Assembly: GCA_044350425.1 (NCBI GenBank)
Contig: JBILHS010000012.1
Span: forward strand, 1-64,000
Origin: M3007 sp044350425
Lineage (GTDB): Bacteria > Bacteroidota > Bacteroidia > Chitinophagales > Saprospiraceae
DNA: 64,000 nucleotides
Direction of reading: 5' to 3'
The position numbers and the translations under genes were made by a program. Under the pieces are notes generated by a model. It ran no database searches and was not told the origin of the DNA. It saw only the letters and a list, made by a program, of their open reading frames with translations. Below, piece by piece: positions 43,815 through 52,366 of this stretch; within the stretch, counting starts at the first letter, position 1; the number at the start of each line of letters is the position of its first letter.

Positions 43815-44615
43815 GTGACACAAGACCGTTTTTCTCAAATTGTGAACGACCCGGATCTGCTCCGGCGCATTACCTACGAGGAGTTAAAGACCCTTGCGTT
43901 GGCCTACCCTTATGCGCACAATTTGCGCAGTCTGTTGGCCATTAAAGCCCACCAGATCGACCACGCCGATGCTATAAAAAACCTTGCTACTGCTGCTGCT
44001 TACAGCCTCGATCGCACCAAGCTTTTCCTGCTGGTCGCACCACAGGTCATTGCACCACAACAGGTTTTAGCACCGGAAGAAGTACTGGAGCTCAAGCCTA
44101 TAGAAACTGTAAAACGAGAACTGGAAGCACTCGCTCCTCTCGCCAGAGAAGAAAAAAGTTTTGAAATACTAAAGGCCATCGAAGCTATAGAACCAGCTGC
44201 ACCAGCACCTTCATTGGTTTACAAGGCTGATTTCAGTACGCAACCAGCGTTCCCAACCCCTGTAGAATCCATACCAACGCCCCTAACTCCAGTGGTTCGT
44301 CAAACATTTTCTGACTGGGTCAACAATTTTCACCCCCCGGTTTTGGACGTCATTCAACGCCCTGCTCCAGTCGCAAAACCAGCCAGGCCATTGGCTAAAG
44401 AAATCGAAGAATCTGTTAAATCTCAAGGTATTGCGCAGCAATTGGCCGAGCGCAGTGTAGCTGAAAATCAGGATGTGATCTCTGAAACTTTGGCGAAACT
44501 CTATGCCAAACAAGGCTACCGCGACAAATCTGCTCAGATGTATGCCCGTCTTTCTTTGTTATTTCCAGAAAAAAGCGCGTACTTTGCCTCCGAAATTGAC
44601 AAACTTAAAAAATAG
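43815..44615 (+). CDS. conserved protein between lptE-like and secG genes
   Basis: A 266-residue protein with a GTG start, 39 bp after the lptE-like gene. The N-terminal 80 residues are helical (YEELKTLALAYPYAHNLRSLLAIKAH), the middle is a low-complexity region rich in P, A and V, and the C-terminal 60 residues (SVAENQDVISETLAKLYAKQGYRDKSAQMYARLSLLFPEKSAYF) form a TPR-like pair of helices. It has no signal peptide, so a cytoplasmic location is likely. Its position suggests a role near the envelope or secretion machinery, but no function is established. Confidence 0.8.
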   Translation: MTQDRFSQIVNDPDLLRRITYEELKTLALAYPYAHNLRSLLAIKAHQIDHADAIKNLATAAAYSLDRTKLFLLVAPQVIAPQQVLAPEEVLELKPIETVKRELEALAPLAREEKSFEILKAIEAIEPAAPAPSLVYKADFSTQPAFPTPVESIPTPLTPVVRQTFSDWVNNFHPPVLDVIQRPAPVAKPARPLAKEIEESVKSQGIAQQLAERSVAENQDVISETLAKLYAKQGYRDKSAQMYARLSLLFPEKSAYFASEIDKLKK

Positions 44616-44621
44616 GCGTTC

Positions 44622-44912
44622 ATGTTATCCATTATTACAGTATTCATTGCTTTGGTGAGCATATTGCTGATTGTAGCAATTTTGATTCAAAACCCAAAAG
44701 GTGGCGGTATTGACGCTAACCTTGGTGGTGGCCAGGCTCAACAACTTTTCGGTGCAGCCCGCTCCACTGATTTTGTAGAAAAAGTAACCTGGGTACTTGC
44801 CGGAGCACTGATCGTGCTTTGTATTGTGGCAGTACTGACCGTTGGCACAGGCGGTGGCACGGAGGAAGCTCCTACCCAGATCCCATTGCAATCAGCACCT
44901 GTTGGAGGTTAA
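44622..44912 (+). CDS. secG: preprotein translocase subunit SecG
   Basis: A 96-residue protein with two transmembrane helices (IITVFIALVSILLIVAILIQ and VTWVLAGALIVLCIVAVLTV) flanking the SecG signature NPKGGGIDANLGGGQAQQLFG. SecG is the auxiliary component of SecYEG that supports SecA-driven translocation. It starts 6 bp after the preceding gene, ending the lptE-like/unknown/secG operon. A strong hairpin terminator follows 27 bp downstream. Size and motif are typical. Confidence 0.95.
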   Translation: MLSIITVFIALVSILLIVAILIQNPKGGGIDANLGGGQAQQLFGAARSTDFVEKVTWVLAGALIVLCIVAVLTVGTGGGTEEAPTQIPLQSAPVGG

Positions 44913-44939
44913 TCCCCGGCATTTTTCTGAAAAAATTTA

Positions 44940-44999
44940 GTGGCTGTCTCATTGGAAATTTTGGTTCATCGTGACCATCCAATGAGACAGCCACTTTTT
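44940..44999 (+). terminator. terminator after secG, TGTCTCA-type hairpin
   Basis: GTGGCTGTCTCATTGG (44940-44955) and CCAATGAGACAGCCAC (44979-44994) pair perfectly over 16 bp and are followed by five Ts. The GGCTGTCTCA arm is shared with the long palindrome at 8332. Confidence 0.85.
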
Positions 45000-45089
45000 A
45001 TAGGTTGGAACGATACTTGTGGGCCCGAGTTCTCGCTTTTTAATACTTTCGGCAAATTTTCCATTTTCATCCATTTGCCTTACGCGTAC

Positions 45090-48000
45090 ATGAAAAGTCT
45101 GTTACTCTTTCTTGGATGGCTTCTCACGCCTTGTTTACTTTTTTCTCAAATCAGTATTCAGGAGTTTCCAAAGTCACTCCAACTCTATCCACGGAACCTT
45201 GCAAGCAATAAAGCAATCGTCCAAATCCGTGGAACAGCTGCTTCCGGCCCAGACAGCCTTGTTTTTTCCCTGACCAAAAGCGATGGGGCTATCGAGCGCA
45301 AAGCACTGTCTTTAAATGACTTGAACAACGGTCAATTCAACCTGAGTTTTGAACTGGTCGCTGGCTTATGGAGTTATGCGTTCAAAGCAGAACAACAAAC
45401 GCCCGCTGGGCTGGTCTTGCTGAAAAGTGCTGACAATGTAGTTGCCGGAGACGTTTTTGCTGTAGAAGGTCAGTCCAATGCGCAAGCCGTTGCCTACAAC
45501 GGTGATGCTAATATCTGGCAAAGCAATTTTATTCGTTGTTTTGGCACCTCTAATCCGGATCTGTACACCGACGATAACTGGTATATCGCAGAAGGCAATG
45601 GGTATTTTTCACCAGGGGCCATTGGACAATGGGCCTTGCGAATGGGTTTCCTGATCCAGCAAAATCTACAAATCCCGGTAGCCATTATCAACGGGGCTGA
45701 TCCTGGAAAGCCCATTGAGTTTTTTCAAAAAAATGATCTACTGCCTGCGGACCCCGCCACGAATTACGGTCGTTTACTCCAACGCCTGACCCATGCCGGT
45801 CTTTCTGAAAATATCAGAGCGATGGTATTTTACCAGGGCGAATCTGATGGAAATCGGGATGAAATTCACAAAACCCTTTTTGAGGCGCTTCACGCGGACT
45901 GGGAAATTGATTTCCCAAACATTGAAGCCTATTATGTGGTACAGGTGCGGGAAGGATGTGGCGCACCTTCTCTCCAATTGAGGGATTACCAAAGGGCCTT
46001 TGAAGATTATCTGCACAACACCAAAGCGGTTACCGCCAATGGCATCAATGGGCATGATGGTTGCCATTACAGTTTGCAGGGATATCAGACTCTAGGAGAA
46101 AAATTGTACAAACAAGTCTCTGCCGATCTATTCAATACTCCAACAGGCGAACAGTTGAATATCAGAGTCCTGAGCGCAAGCTTCACCAATACTTTAAATA
46201 CACAGATTACCGTAGTTACTGATGCTTCCACCGCCTTAACCACGGAGGCTGGAAGCGCATATGATTTTAGAGTAAAAGGCGCCGGGGCCGCTGTGATCGG
46301 CATGCATGCGGATGGCAACCGATTGATTCTTGATCTGGATCAATCCGTCAACGCTCCCAACGCCAGTTTGTCCTACGGGGGGCATTCAGGCAACGATGCC
46401 TGGGTGTTGAATGCCGATGGATACGGCATGTTTACATTTTACAATTTACTGATCGACAACTATTCTGTGGTTCCAAACTTCGATATCCCGGGGATCATGT
46501 CGGGGTCAGGAAATTGTATTACTCTGGATGGCACTGACGATTTTATCTATGTCGGCCCGGTCCTGGGCAGCTCCTATACGAAGGAGGCCTGGATCAATTG
46601 GCAAGGCGGAAGTCAGCTGAATAATATCATTTCCGGAGTCGAAAATACCGCTTTTTGGGCGCCCAATGGTGTGTTATCCGCAGGTCATAATGGGGCATGG
46701 GGACAAGTGACCGATAATGTGGTGCTTACACCCAACCAATGGATCCACGTAGCAGTAAGCTATGATGCGGCGCTTGGTTTTTTGAAATTATACAAAAATG
46801 GGAACCTGGTAAGTCAGGCTGAAAACATCCCGCCGCATAACGACCCTGAGGTTTACATTGGCGCATTTTCAGGGTGCTGTACATTCCAGGGCAATATAGA
46901 TGAGGTTAAAATTTGGGATACCGTCCGTACCATCGAGGAGATCCGGGGCAATATGTGTCAAAAACTTTCAGGCGCTATTCCCCATTTGTCCACTTATTTC
47001 AGATTGGACGAAACGGCAGGGGGCATCGCGCCCAATGTCACGGCTGCTCCGGATGGACAACTTTTTAACTTTCAAGGCTTGGGCTTGAATGAAGCCTGGC
47101 GGCGCTCCGGTGCTCCAATCGGCACAATAAGTACTCATACGTACACAGCGGTGGATCAGATCGGTCTGGACATTGCTTCAGGTGACAGCCTGGTGCTGTC
47201 CGCTTCCAATGTGTCAGATTTTGTCCACCTCTATTTTGTCGAAGAGGTCCCTAATGTGTTACAGCCGGCCGATGGATATATTTTGGTTGACCCTGACCGT
47301 TATTTCGGACTTTTTTACGCCAGCCAAAGCATCAGCAATTATGATCTGAAATATTTCTATGCGGACAATCCTTTTGCCCTGGTACAGGAGCAAGGTTTGG
47401 GCCTTTTGCGGCGCAGAAACAATGCTCAATCTTATTGGGAAGAAGCCCTTTCGTTTCAGGCCGCCCCCATCGAACAAACGATCACTGCGCAGGGGACCTT
47501 ATTTCAGGAGTACATATTGGCCATAAAGGATTCCATCATCCAAAGCCCATTGTCGGCTCAACTAATGCTCATTCAGTCCATTTTATGCTATGGCGTCCAT
47601 AGTGCTGTATTACTGGGAACAGCTTCAGGCGGATTACCGCCCTATTCCTATAGCTTAAACGGTGATACACCTCAGTCCAGCGGGATTTTTACAGATCTGG
47701 CACCTGGAACCTATTCGGTCTTGATCTCGGATGCTTCAGGAAATACGGTCACCACCAATCTGGTCTCTATCCAAAGCCCGGGGCCCTTGGTGGTTTCCAT
47801 ACAGGAAGATCAAAACGATGTAATGCTGGTGGTGGAAGGCGGCACCCCGCCCTATATTATCAGCAGCAATGCGCCCAATGCTGATTTGCAAGACCTACCC
47901 AATGGGACGTACACATTGGAGGTTTTGGATGATAATGGCTGTTCTTTTAACTCCTTTTTTACGATTGATTATCAACCCGTGATGACCACATCCATGCTGG

Positions 48001-48248
48001 ATTCGCAATTTAAAATCAATCCCAACCCCAGTACCGGTCTGTTTGAATTATTGGGGGGAAGTTCCGGATCAGTCATTAAAGCATCTGTATTAGATGTGAC
48101 TGGAAGGACGCTTCAATCTTATGATATTCAAGCCTTTGAAACACTTTTTCATTTAAAAATTGATTTGTCAGAGGAGGCTTCCGGCATTTATTTTCTACAG
48201 CTTACCGATGGACGAAATCATAAGAATCTGCCTTTGGTTAAAATATGA
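45090..48248 (+). CDS. secreted SASA-type carbohydrate esterase with LamG, SprB-like and T9SS domains
   Basis: A 1052-residue secreted protein from the ATG opening a signal peptide (MKSLLLFLGWLLTPCLLFSQ). Domains in order: a leading beta domain (20-115); a sialate O-acetylesterase-like SGNH domain with GQSNA (about 127-131, nucleophile serine), YQGESD (about 250) and HDGCHYS (catalytic histidine); a LamG-like jelly-roll (LDGTDDFIYVG ... HVAVSYD ... IDEVKIWD, about 480-640); a SprB-like repeat (LLGTASGGLPPYSYSLNGD ... APGTYSVLISDASGN, about 840-900); and a T9SS type A sorting domain (INPNPSTGLFELLG, last 75 residues). It probably removes acetyl or other ester groups from polysaccharides at the cell surface. 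Terminators lie on both sides, so it is monocistronic. Confidence 0.86.
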   Translation: MKSLLLFLGWLLTPCLLFSQISIQEFPKSLQLYPRNLASNKAIVQIRGTAASGPDSLVFSLTKSDGAIERKALSLNDLNNGQFNLSFELVAGLWSYAFKAEQQTPAGLVLLKSADNVVAGDVFAVEGQSNAQAVAYNGDANIWQSNFIRCFGTSNPDLYTDDNWYIAEGNGYFSPGAIGQWALRMGFLIQQNLQIPVAIINGADPGKPIEFFQKNDLLPADPATNYGRLLQRLTHAGLSENIRAMVFYQGESDGNRDEIHKTLFEALHADWEIDFPNIEAYYVVQVREGCGAPSLQLRDYQRAFEDYLHNTKAVTANGINGHDGCHYSLQGYQTLGEKLYKQVSADLFNTPTGEQLNIRVLSASFTNTLNTQITVVTDASTALTTEAGSAYDFRVKGAGAAVIGMHADGNRLILDLDQSVNAPNASLSYGGHSGNDAWVLNADGYGMFTFYNLLIDNYSVVPNFDIPGIMSGSGNCITLDGTDDFIYVGPVLGSSYTKEAWINWQGGSQLNNIISGVENTAFWAPNGVLSAGHNGAWGQVTDNVVLTPNQWIHVAVSYDAALGFLKLYKNGNLVSQAENIPPHNDPEVYIGAFSGCCTFQGNIDEVKIWDTVRTIEEIRGNMCQKLSGAIPHLSTYFRLDETAGGIAPNVTAAPDGQLFNFQGLGLNEAWRRSGAPIGTISTHTYTAVDQIGLDIASGDSLVLSASNVSDFVHLYFVEEVPNVLQPADGYILVDPDRYFGLFYASQSISNYDLKYFYADNPFALVQEQGLGLLRRRNNAQSYWEEALSFQAAPIEQTITAQGTLFQEYILAIKDSIIQSPLSAQLMLIQSILCYGVHSAVLLGTASGGLPPYSYSLNGDTPQSSGIFTDLAPGTYSVLISDASGNTVTTNLVSIQSPGPLVVSIQEDQNDVMLVVEGGTPPYIISSNAPNADLQDLPNGTYTLEVLDDNGCSFNSFFTIDYQPVMTTSMLDSQFKINPNPSTGLFELLGGSSGSVIKASVLDVTGRTLQSYDIQAFETLFHLKIDLSEEASGIYFLQLTDGRNHKNLPLVKI

Positions 48249-48255
48249 CCGGGGC

Positions 48256-48294
48256 AAAAAAAGAGGCTGCCGAAATACCGGCAGCCTCTTTTTA
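48256..48294. terminator. bidirectional terminator between the esterase and dksA-like genes
   Basis: AAAAAGAGGCTGCCG and CGGCAGCCTCTTTTT form a hairpin of about 14 bp with a short loop, with A-run and T-run on opposite sides. It lies between convergent genes and can stop transcription from both. Confidence 0.88.
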
Positions 48295-48308
48295 GCGCAG
48301 AAAAAAGA

Positions 48309-48905
48309 TCACTCGTCTTCATCCTCGTTTTTACGACGGGTATAACCAGCATCCTCATTCGTTTCATTGTCCATTTCCCAGTCGTCTCCACTGGAGTGAT
48401 TGGGACGTTTGCCGTTGGTAAGCCGTACCTTGTCACCAATAGGCTTTCCCGGAGTACGTTCGTCTGAATCCATTTCGAACATATCATCTCCTGCCCCGGT
48501 GCTACTTTCGATATTGGGTTTGGCGGCGGAACTGGACTGGGCTTTCCCATCCATACTTTTGGTGGCATGTGGCACCAGACGAAGCCGTTCTTTGCTGATG
48601 AGTTCGCCGGTTACGATACAGATGCCGTATGTTTTGTTGTGGATGCGAAGCAAGGCATTTTTCAAATCCTGAACAAAGCGTTGCTGCCGCTGCAGCATCC
48701 GTTGCAGCATTTCCAAATCAGTATGCGCACTACTATCATCGTACCAATCGCCACCTTGCTGGTTAAAACCATTCTCATTCAGATCTGAAATTTGCTTTTC
48801 AGTGGTACTGAGCTCATCCTGTGCTTGCACGAGTCGTTCGTCAACAATAACTTTGAAAGCTTGTAAGTCCTCGTCGCTGTAGCGCACTTTTAAGTCGTTA
48901 GACAT
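48309..48905 (-). CDS. TraR/DksA-family protein with lost zinc finger and acidic tail
   Basis: A 198-residue protein. The N-terminal two thirds resemble DksA: a coiled-coil region (RLVQAQDELSTTEKQISDL ... MLQRQQRFVQDLKNALLRI) and the finger-like YGICIVTGELISKERLRLVPHATKS. In DksA that finger has four cysteines; here only one remains, as in many Bacteroidota homologues, so zinc is probably not bound. The last 70 residues are acidic and serine-rich (SDERTPGKPIGDKVRL, DWEMDNETNEDAG) and likely disordered. DksA-like proteins enter the RNA polymerase secondary channel and modulate transcription, often with ppGpp; that role is inferred here. It has its own start 114 bp before the next gene's region. 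Confidence 0.85.
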   Translation of the reverse strand: MSNDLKVRYSDEDLQAFKVIVDERLVQAQDELSTTEKQISDLNENGFNQQGGDWYDDSSAHTDLEMLQRMLQRQQRFVQDLKNALLRIHNKTYGICIVTGELISKERLRLVPHATKSMDGKAQSSSAAKPNIESSTGAGDDMFEMDSDERTPGKPIGDKVRLTNGKRPNHSSGDDWEMDNETNEDAGYTRRKNEDEDE

Positions 48906-49063
48906 GGTGAGGTTGATTTTTGATAATGTATGAAGAATTGCCGGGGTTGGTTTAGGGGGGCAAAATTAGCCCAATTTAGAATGTCTAAAAAGGTAAAAAG
49001 AAAAATTAGTATAAATTGATTGCAGAGCACCCTACAAGCGCTTCATTTTGGCGTTACTTTTCC

Positions 49064-49071
49064 TACTTTTG
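49064..49071 (+). promoter_or_regulatory. -7 promoter element of the E1 dehydrogenase operon
   Basis: TACTTTTG matches TAnnTTTG, 74 bp before the ATG at 49146; the TTTG upstream of it is at 13 bp rather than 19. Confidence 0.45.
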
Positions 49072-49145
49072 CGGGCCATTTTAGTACTTTAGATCGTCGA
49101 ATCAGAGCATTCCAAATTATCATTCCACCAGCAAAACAGACTGCT

Positions 49146-51545
49146 ATGTCCGCTGCCAAACGCGCCACCACCGCCACACTCACTGAAAACTATCGCCAGG
49201 AAGTCTTGCGCGACTTCCGCATCTGCTGTCTCAGCCGGGAAGCAAGTGTCATTGCACGCAAAGAGGTATTGACTGGCAAAGCCAATTTTGGCATCATCGG
49301 TGATGGCAAAGAAGTGGCCCAGGTGGCCATGGCCCGGGCCTGGCGGAAAGGTGATTTCCGTTCCGGCTACTATCGCGATCAGACCCTGATGCTCGCACTG
49401 AATTTAATGACCCTGGATGAATTTTTCGCACAATTATATGGCGATCCTTACAATGACCCCTTTTCAGGCGGAAGGCAGATGAACTGCCATTTTGCAACGA
49501 AATTTGTCGATGAGGAGGGCAAGTTTCTGGATCTGAAAAATCGGTACAATATTTCTGCTGACATCGCCCCTACCGGCGGACAAATGGCACGCGGTCTGGG
49601 CTTAGCATTCGCAAGCAAAAAATTCAGGGAAAGTGCTGCTATTTGCGGAGATCTGAGTGAACAGGGCAATGAGGTCGCTTTCGTAACCATTGGCGACGCT
49701 TCTACCTCGGAGGGTGCTTTCTGGGAAACGATCAATGCCGCCGGTGTACTTCAGGTACCACTGGCCATCAGTGTCTGGGATGACGGTTATGGAATTTCGG
49801 TTCCCAAAAAATATCAGACCACCAAAGAAAGTATCAGCGAAGTGCTCGCAGGTTTTGAAGCCGATTCAGAACGCGACACCAATGGCATCAGCATTTACAA
49901 AGGGAAAGCCTGGGACTACCCTACCCTTTGCAAACTTTACACCGATGCAGTAGATGAAATGCGGGCAACCCACCGTCCGGCATTATTCCATATTCAGGAG
50001 GTAACCCAACAACTCGGCCACTCTACAAGCGGTGATCACCGCAGGTATAAAACGCCAGAGCGGCTTCAATTTGAGGAAGAATTTGACTGCAACCGCCGCA
50101 TGGCCGAATGGATGACGGCCAATGGGCTTGCCACCACCGAAGAAATAGACAGCATTCAAAAGGAAGCGAAAAAAGTAGCCACAGAAGCTGCTCAACGCGC
50201 ATTCAGGGCTTATCACGACAAAGTGGCTGAATTGAGAAACTCCCTGTTATCTGCACTGACGGAAACCCGGTCTAATTACCCGGAGGTCGCAGTATTAGCT
50301 GAAATACAAAGCGAACTCAACCAAAAACGCGAGCCCCTTCGGTTTGAACTGTTGCAGATGGCCCGGCGGGCATTGCAAAGTATCCCGAAGCACGAGGCTG
50401 AAAAGCATGCTGAGTTATTGCAATTCGCGACTCTGGAACGACTGGAAGGCCATACGATCTACTCAGACAATCTACTCAGTCAATCTTCCAGGTCCCCGAT
50501 TGAGGTGAAGGAAGAAAAAGCACAATATTCCGACGAATCTCCCCTCAAAGACGGCTATGAAATTCTCAATGCCTGCTTTGATGCCCATTTTGCCCGTATG
50601 CCCGAGCTCTTTGTTTTTGGTGAAGATGTGGGTCATATCGGCGATGTAAACCAGGGCATGCGCGGGATGCAGCAAAAATATGGTACAGAGCGCGTCTTTG
50701 ATACCGGCATACGCGAATGGACCATCATGGGCCAGGCGATCGGCATGGCCATGCGCGGGCTTCGCCCCATTGCAGAGATCCAATATCTGGACTACTTGCT
50801 TTATGGTCTTTCACCGCTCTCGGACGACCTTTGCACCCTGCGCTGGCGTTCGAACAATCAGCAAATTGCACCTGCAATCATCCGGACACGCGGCCACCGG
50901 CTGGTAGGCGTCTGGCACAGTGGTTCGCCTATGGGCATGATGCTTGGCTCCCTGCGCGGAATGCATATCTGTGTGCCACGCAATATGACCCAGGCTGCCG
51001 GAATGTATAACACCTTGCTACAAGGAGATGACCCTGCTATCGTAGTGGAGGTTTTGAATGCTTACCGATTCAAGGAGCAACTGCCCGACAACGTTGGCAC
51101 GTTTACCGTACCGCTCGGCGAGCCCGAGGTATTGCGACCAGGCACTGATGTAAGCATTATTACTTACGGCGCCTGCGTTCGGGTTGCGGAGGAATCTGCG
51201 GACCAGCTTGGAAAACATGGCATTTCGGTCGAGATTATCGACATTCAGACTCTTTTGCCTTTTGATTTCAAGAATGTTTGCGTAGAAAGTCTGAAAAAGA
51301 CTAATCGGGTAGTTTTTCTTGACGAAGATTTTGAAGGCGGCGCTTCAGCTTTCCTGATGCAGCAAGTCCTGGAAAAGCAAGGGGGGTACCGCTGGCTGGA
51401 TTCAGCGCCGGTTACACTTTGTGCAAAGCCTCACCGTCCGGCTTATGGTCAGGATGGAGATTACCATTCGAAACCTCAAGTAGAGGATGTGGTGGAGGCC
51501 GTGCTGATGATCATGGCGGAGGCGGGGATAGTTCAAACATCATAG
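49146..51545 (+). CDS. fused alpha-beta E1 component of a branched-chain 2-oxo acid dehydrogenase-type complex
   Basis: A 799-residue thiamine-diphosphate enzyme from the ATG at 49146 (an in-frame TTG at 49020 gives a longer, non-conserved leader). Residues 1-420 are E1-alpha: GDGKEVAQVAMARAW, SGYYRDQTLML, GGRQMNCHF, and the ThDP motif GDASTSEGAFWETINAAGVL. Residues about 470-799 are E1-beta: VFGEDVGHIGDVNQGM, RVFDTGIREWTIMGQAIGMAMRGLRP, and EIIDIQTLLPFDF. In most bacteria these are two polypeptides; here they are one, as in several Bacteroidota. The substrate is probably a branched-chain 2-oxo acid, giving acyl-CoA with E2 and E3 encoded elsewhere. A PPK2 gene follows 22 bp downstream. Confidence 0.92.
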   Translation: MSAAKRATTATLTENYRQEVLRDFRICCLSREASVIARKEVLTGKANFGIIGDGKEVAQVAMARAWRKGDFRSGYYRDQTLMLALNLMTLDEFFAQLYGDPYNDPFSGGRQMNCHFATKFVDEEGKFLDLKNRYNISADIAPTGGQMARGLGLAFASKKFRESAAICGDLSEQGNEVAFVTIGDASTSEGAFWETINAAGVLQVPLAISVWDDGYGISVPKKYQTTKESISEVLAGFEADSERDTNGISIYKGKAWDYPTLCKLYTDAVDEMRATHRPALFHIQEVTQQLGHSTSGDHRRYKTPERLQFEEEFDCNRRMAEWMTANGLATTEEIDSIQKEAKKVATEAAQRAFRAYHDKVAELRNSLLSALTETRSNYPEVAVLAEIQSELNQKREPLRFELLQMARRALQSIPKHEAEKHAELLQFATLERLEGHTIYSDNLLSQSSRSPIEVKEEKAQYSDESPLKDGYEILNACFDAHFARMPELFVFGEDVGHIGDVNQGMRGMQQKYGTERVFDTGIREWTIMGQAIGMAMRGLRPIAEIQYLDYLLYGLSPLSDDLCTLRWRSNNQQIAPAIIRTRGHRLVGVWHSGSPMGMMLGSLRGMHICVPRNMTQAAGMYNTLLQGDDPAIVVEVLNAYRFKEQLPDNVGTFTVPLGEPEVLRPGTDVSIITYGACVRVAEESADQLGKHGISVEIIDIQTLLPFDFKNVCVESLKKTNRVVFLDEDFEGGASAFLMQQVLEKQGGYRWLDSAPVTLCAKPHRPAYGQDGDYHSKPQVEDVVEAVLMIMAEAGIVQTS

Positions 51546-51567
51546 TTCATACATCACACATCAGATT

Positions 51568-52308
51568 ATGATCAAGCTCTCCAACATATCCACAGAGGCC
51601 CCCAAAAACCTCGAGAAAAAAGACCTGAAAGACGAAACCATTCGTCTGGTGGAGCGCCTCGGGGAGCTTCAAAATATCATGTATGCCGAAGGCAAATACT
51701 CTATGCTGGTCGTGTTACAAGGCATGGATGGGAGTGGTAAAGATGGTGCTGTGCGCAATGTATTCCACAATTGTACCATCGCAGGCCTGGACCTGGTGAG
51801 TTACAAAAAACCCACGGAGGAGGAGTTAGGTCATGATTTTCTTTGGCGGGTACACAAATGGGTACCACAAAAAGGGATGACCACTATTTTTAACCGCAGC
51901 CATTATGAAGATATTCTGATCCAGCGCGTACATGGATGGATCGACATGGAACGGGTAGAGAAGCGGATGGCAGCCATCAATGCTTTTGAGGATCTGATCC
52001 AATTTGACAACAATACCCTGATCTTCAAATTTTATATGCACATTTCATTTGAAGAGCAAGAGATACAACTTCAACAGCGCCTGGATGATCCCACCAAATT
52101 CTGGAAGCATAATGATGGCGATTGGGAAGAACGCAAATTATGGGATGAGTACATGGAGGCCTACGAATATGCCATCAACCAAAGTACAACCCCCTGGCAC
52201 ATCTGCCCCGTAGACAATCGTTGGTATCGGGACTATTTTATGGCAAAAACGATTGTGAATGCTTTGGAGAAACTGGAAATGAAGCTTCCAACACCTTTGA
52301 AAAAATAA
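51568..52308 (+). CDS. polyphosphate kinase 2 family protein
   Basis: A 246-residue PPK2 enzyme that transfers phosphate from polyphosphate to nucleoside mono- or diphosphates. The Walker A is VLQGMDGSGKDGAVRN (about residue 53); the lid region and Walker B contain TIFNRSHYEDILIQRVHGW, and later WEERKLWDEYMEAYEYAINQ. It has one PPK2 domain, as in the short class; class I or III cannot be told from the motifs seen. It starts 22 bp after the E1 gene and may share its transcript. A PhoX-like phosphatase is encoded next. Confidence 0.93.
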   Translation: MIKLSNISTEAPKNLEKKDLKDETIRLVERLGELQNIMYAEGKYSMLVVLQGMDGSGKDGAVRNVFHNCTIAGLDLVSYKKPTEEELGHDFLWRVHKWVPQKGMTTIFNRSHYEDILIQRVHGWIDMERVEKRMAAINAFEDLIQFDNNTLIFKFYMHISFEEQEIQLQQRLDDPTKFWKHNDGDWEERKLWDEYMEAYEYAINQSTTPWHICPVDNRWYRDYFMAKTIVNALEKLEMKLPTPLKK

Positions 52309-52366
52309 TGTGGTCAATGTGGAAAAATTGCAGTGATCCTGGATACTTAGTTTTTTAGGGTAAAAT

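Noticed and set aside
49047..49071. TTTG at 49047 as -33 element for the E1 promoter
   Set aside because: The 13-bp spacing to TACTTTTG is far from the usual 19 bp.
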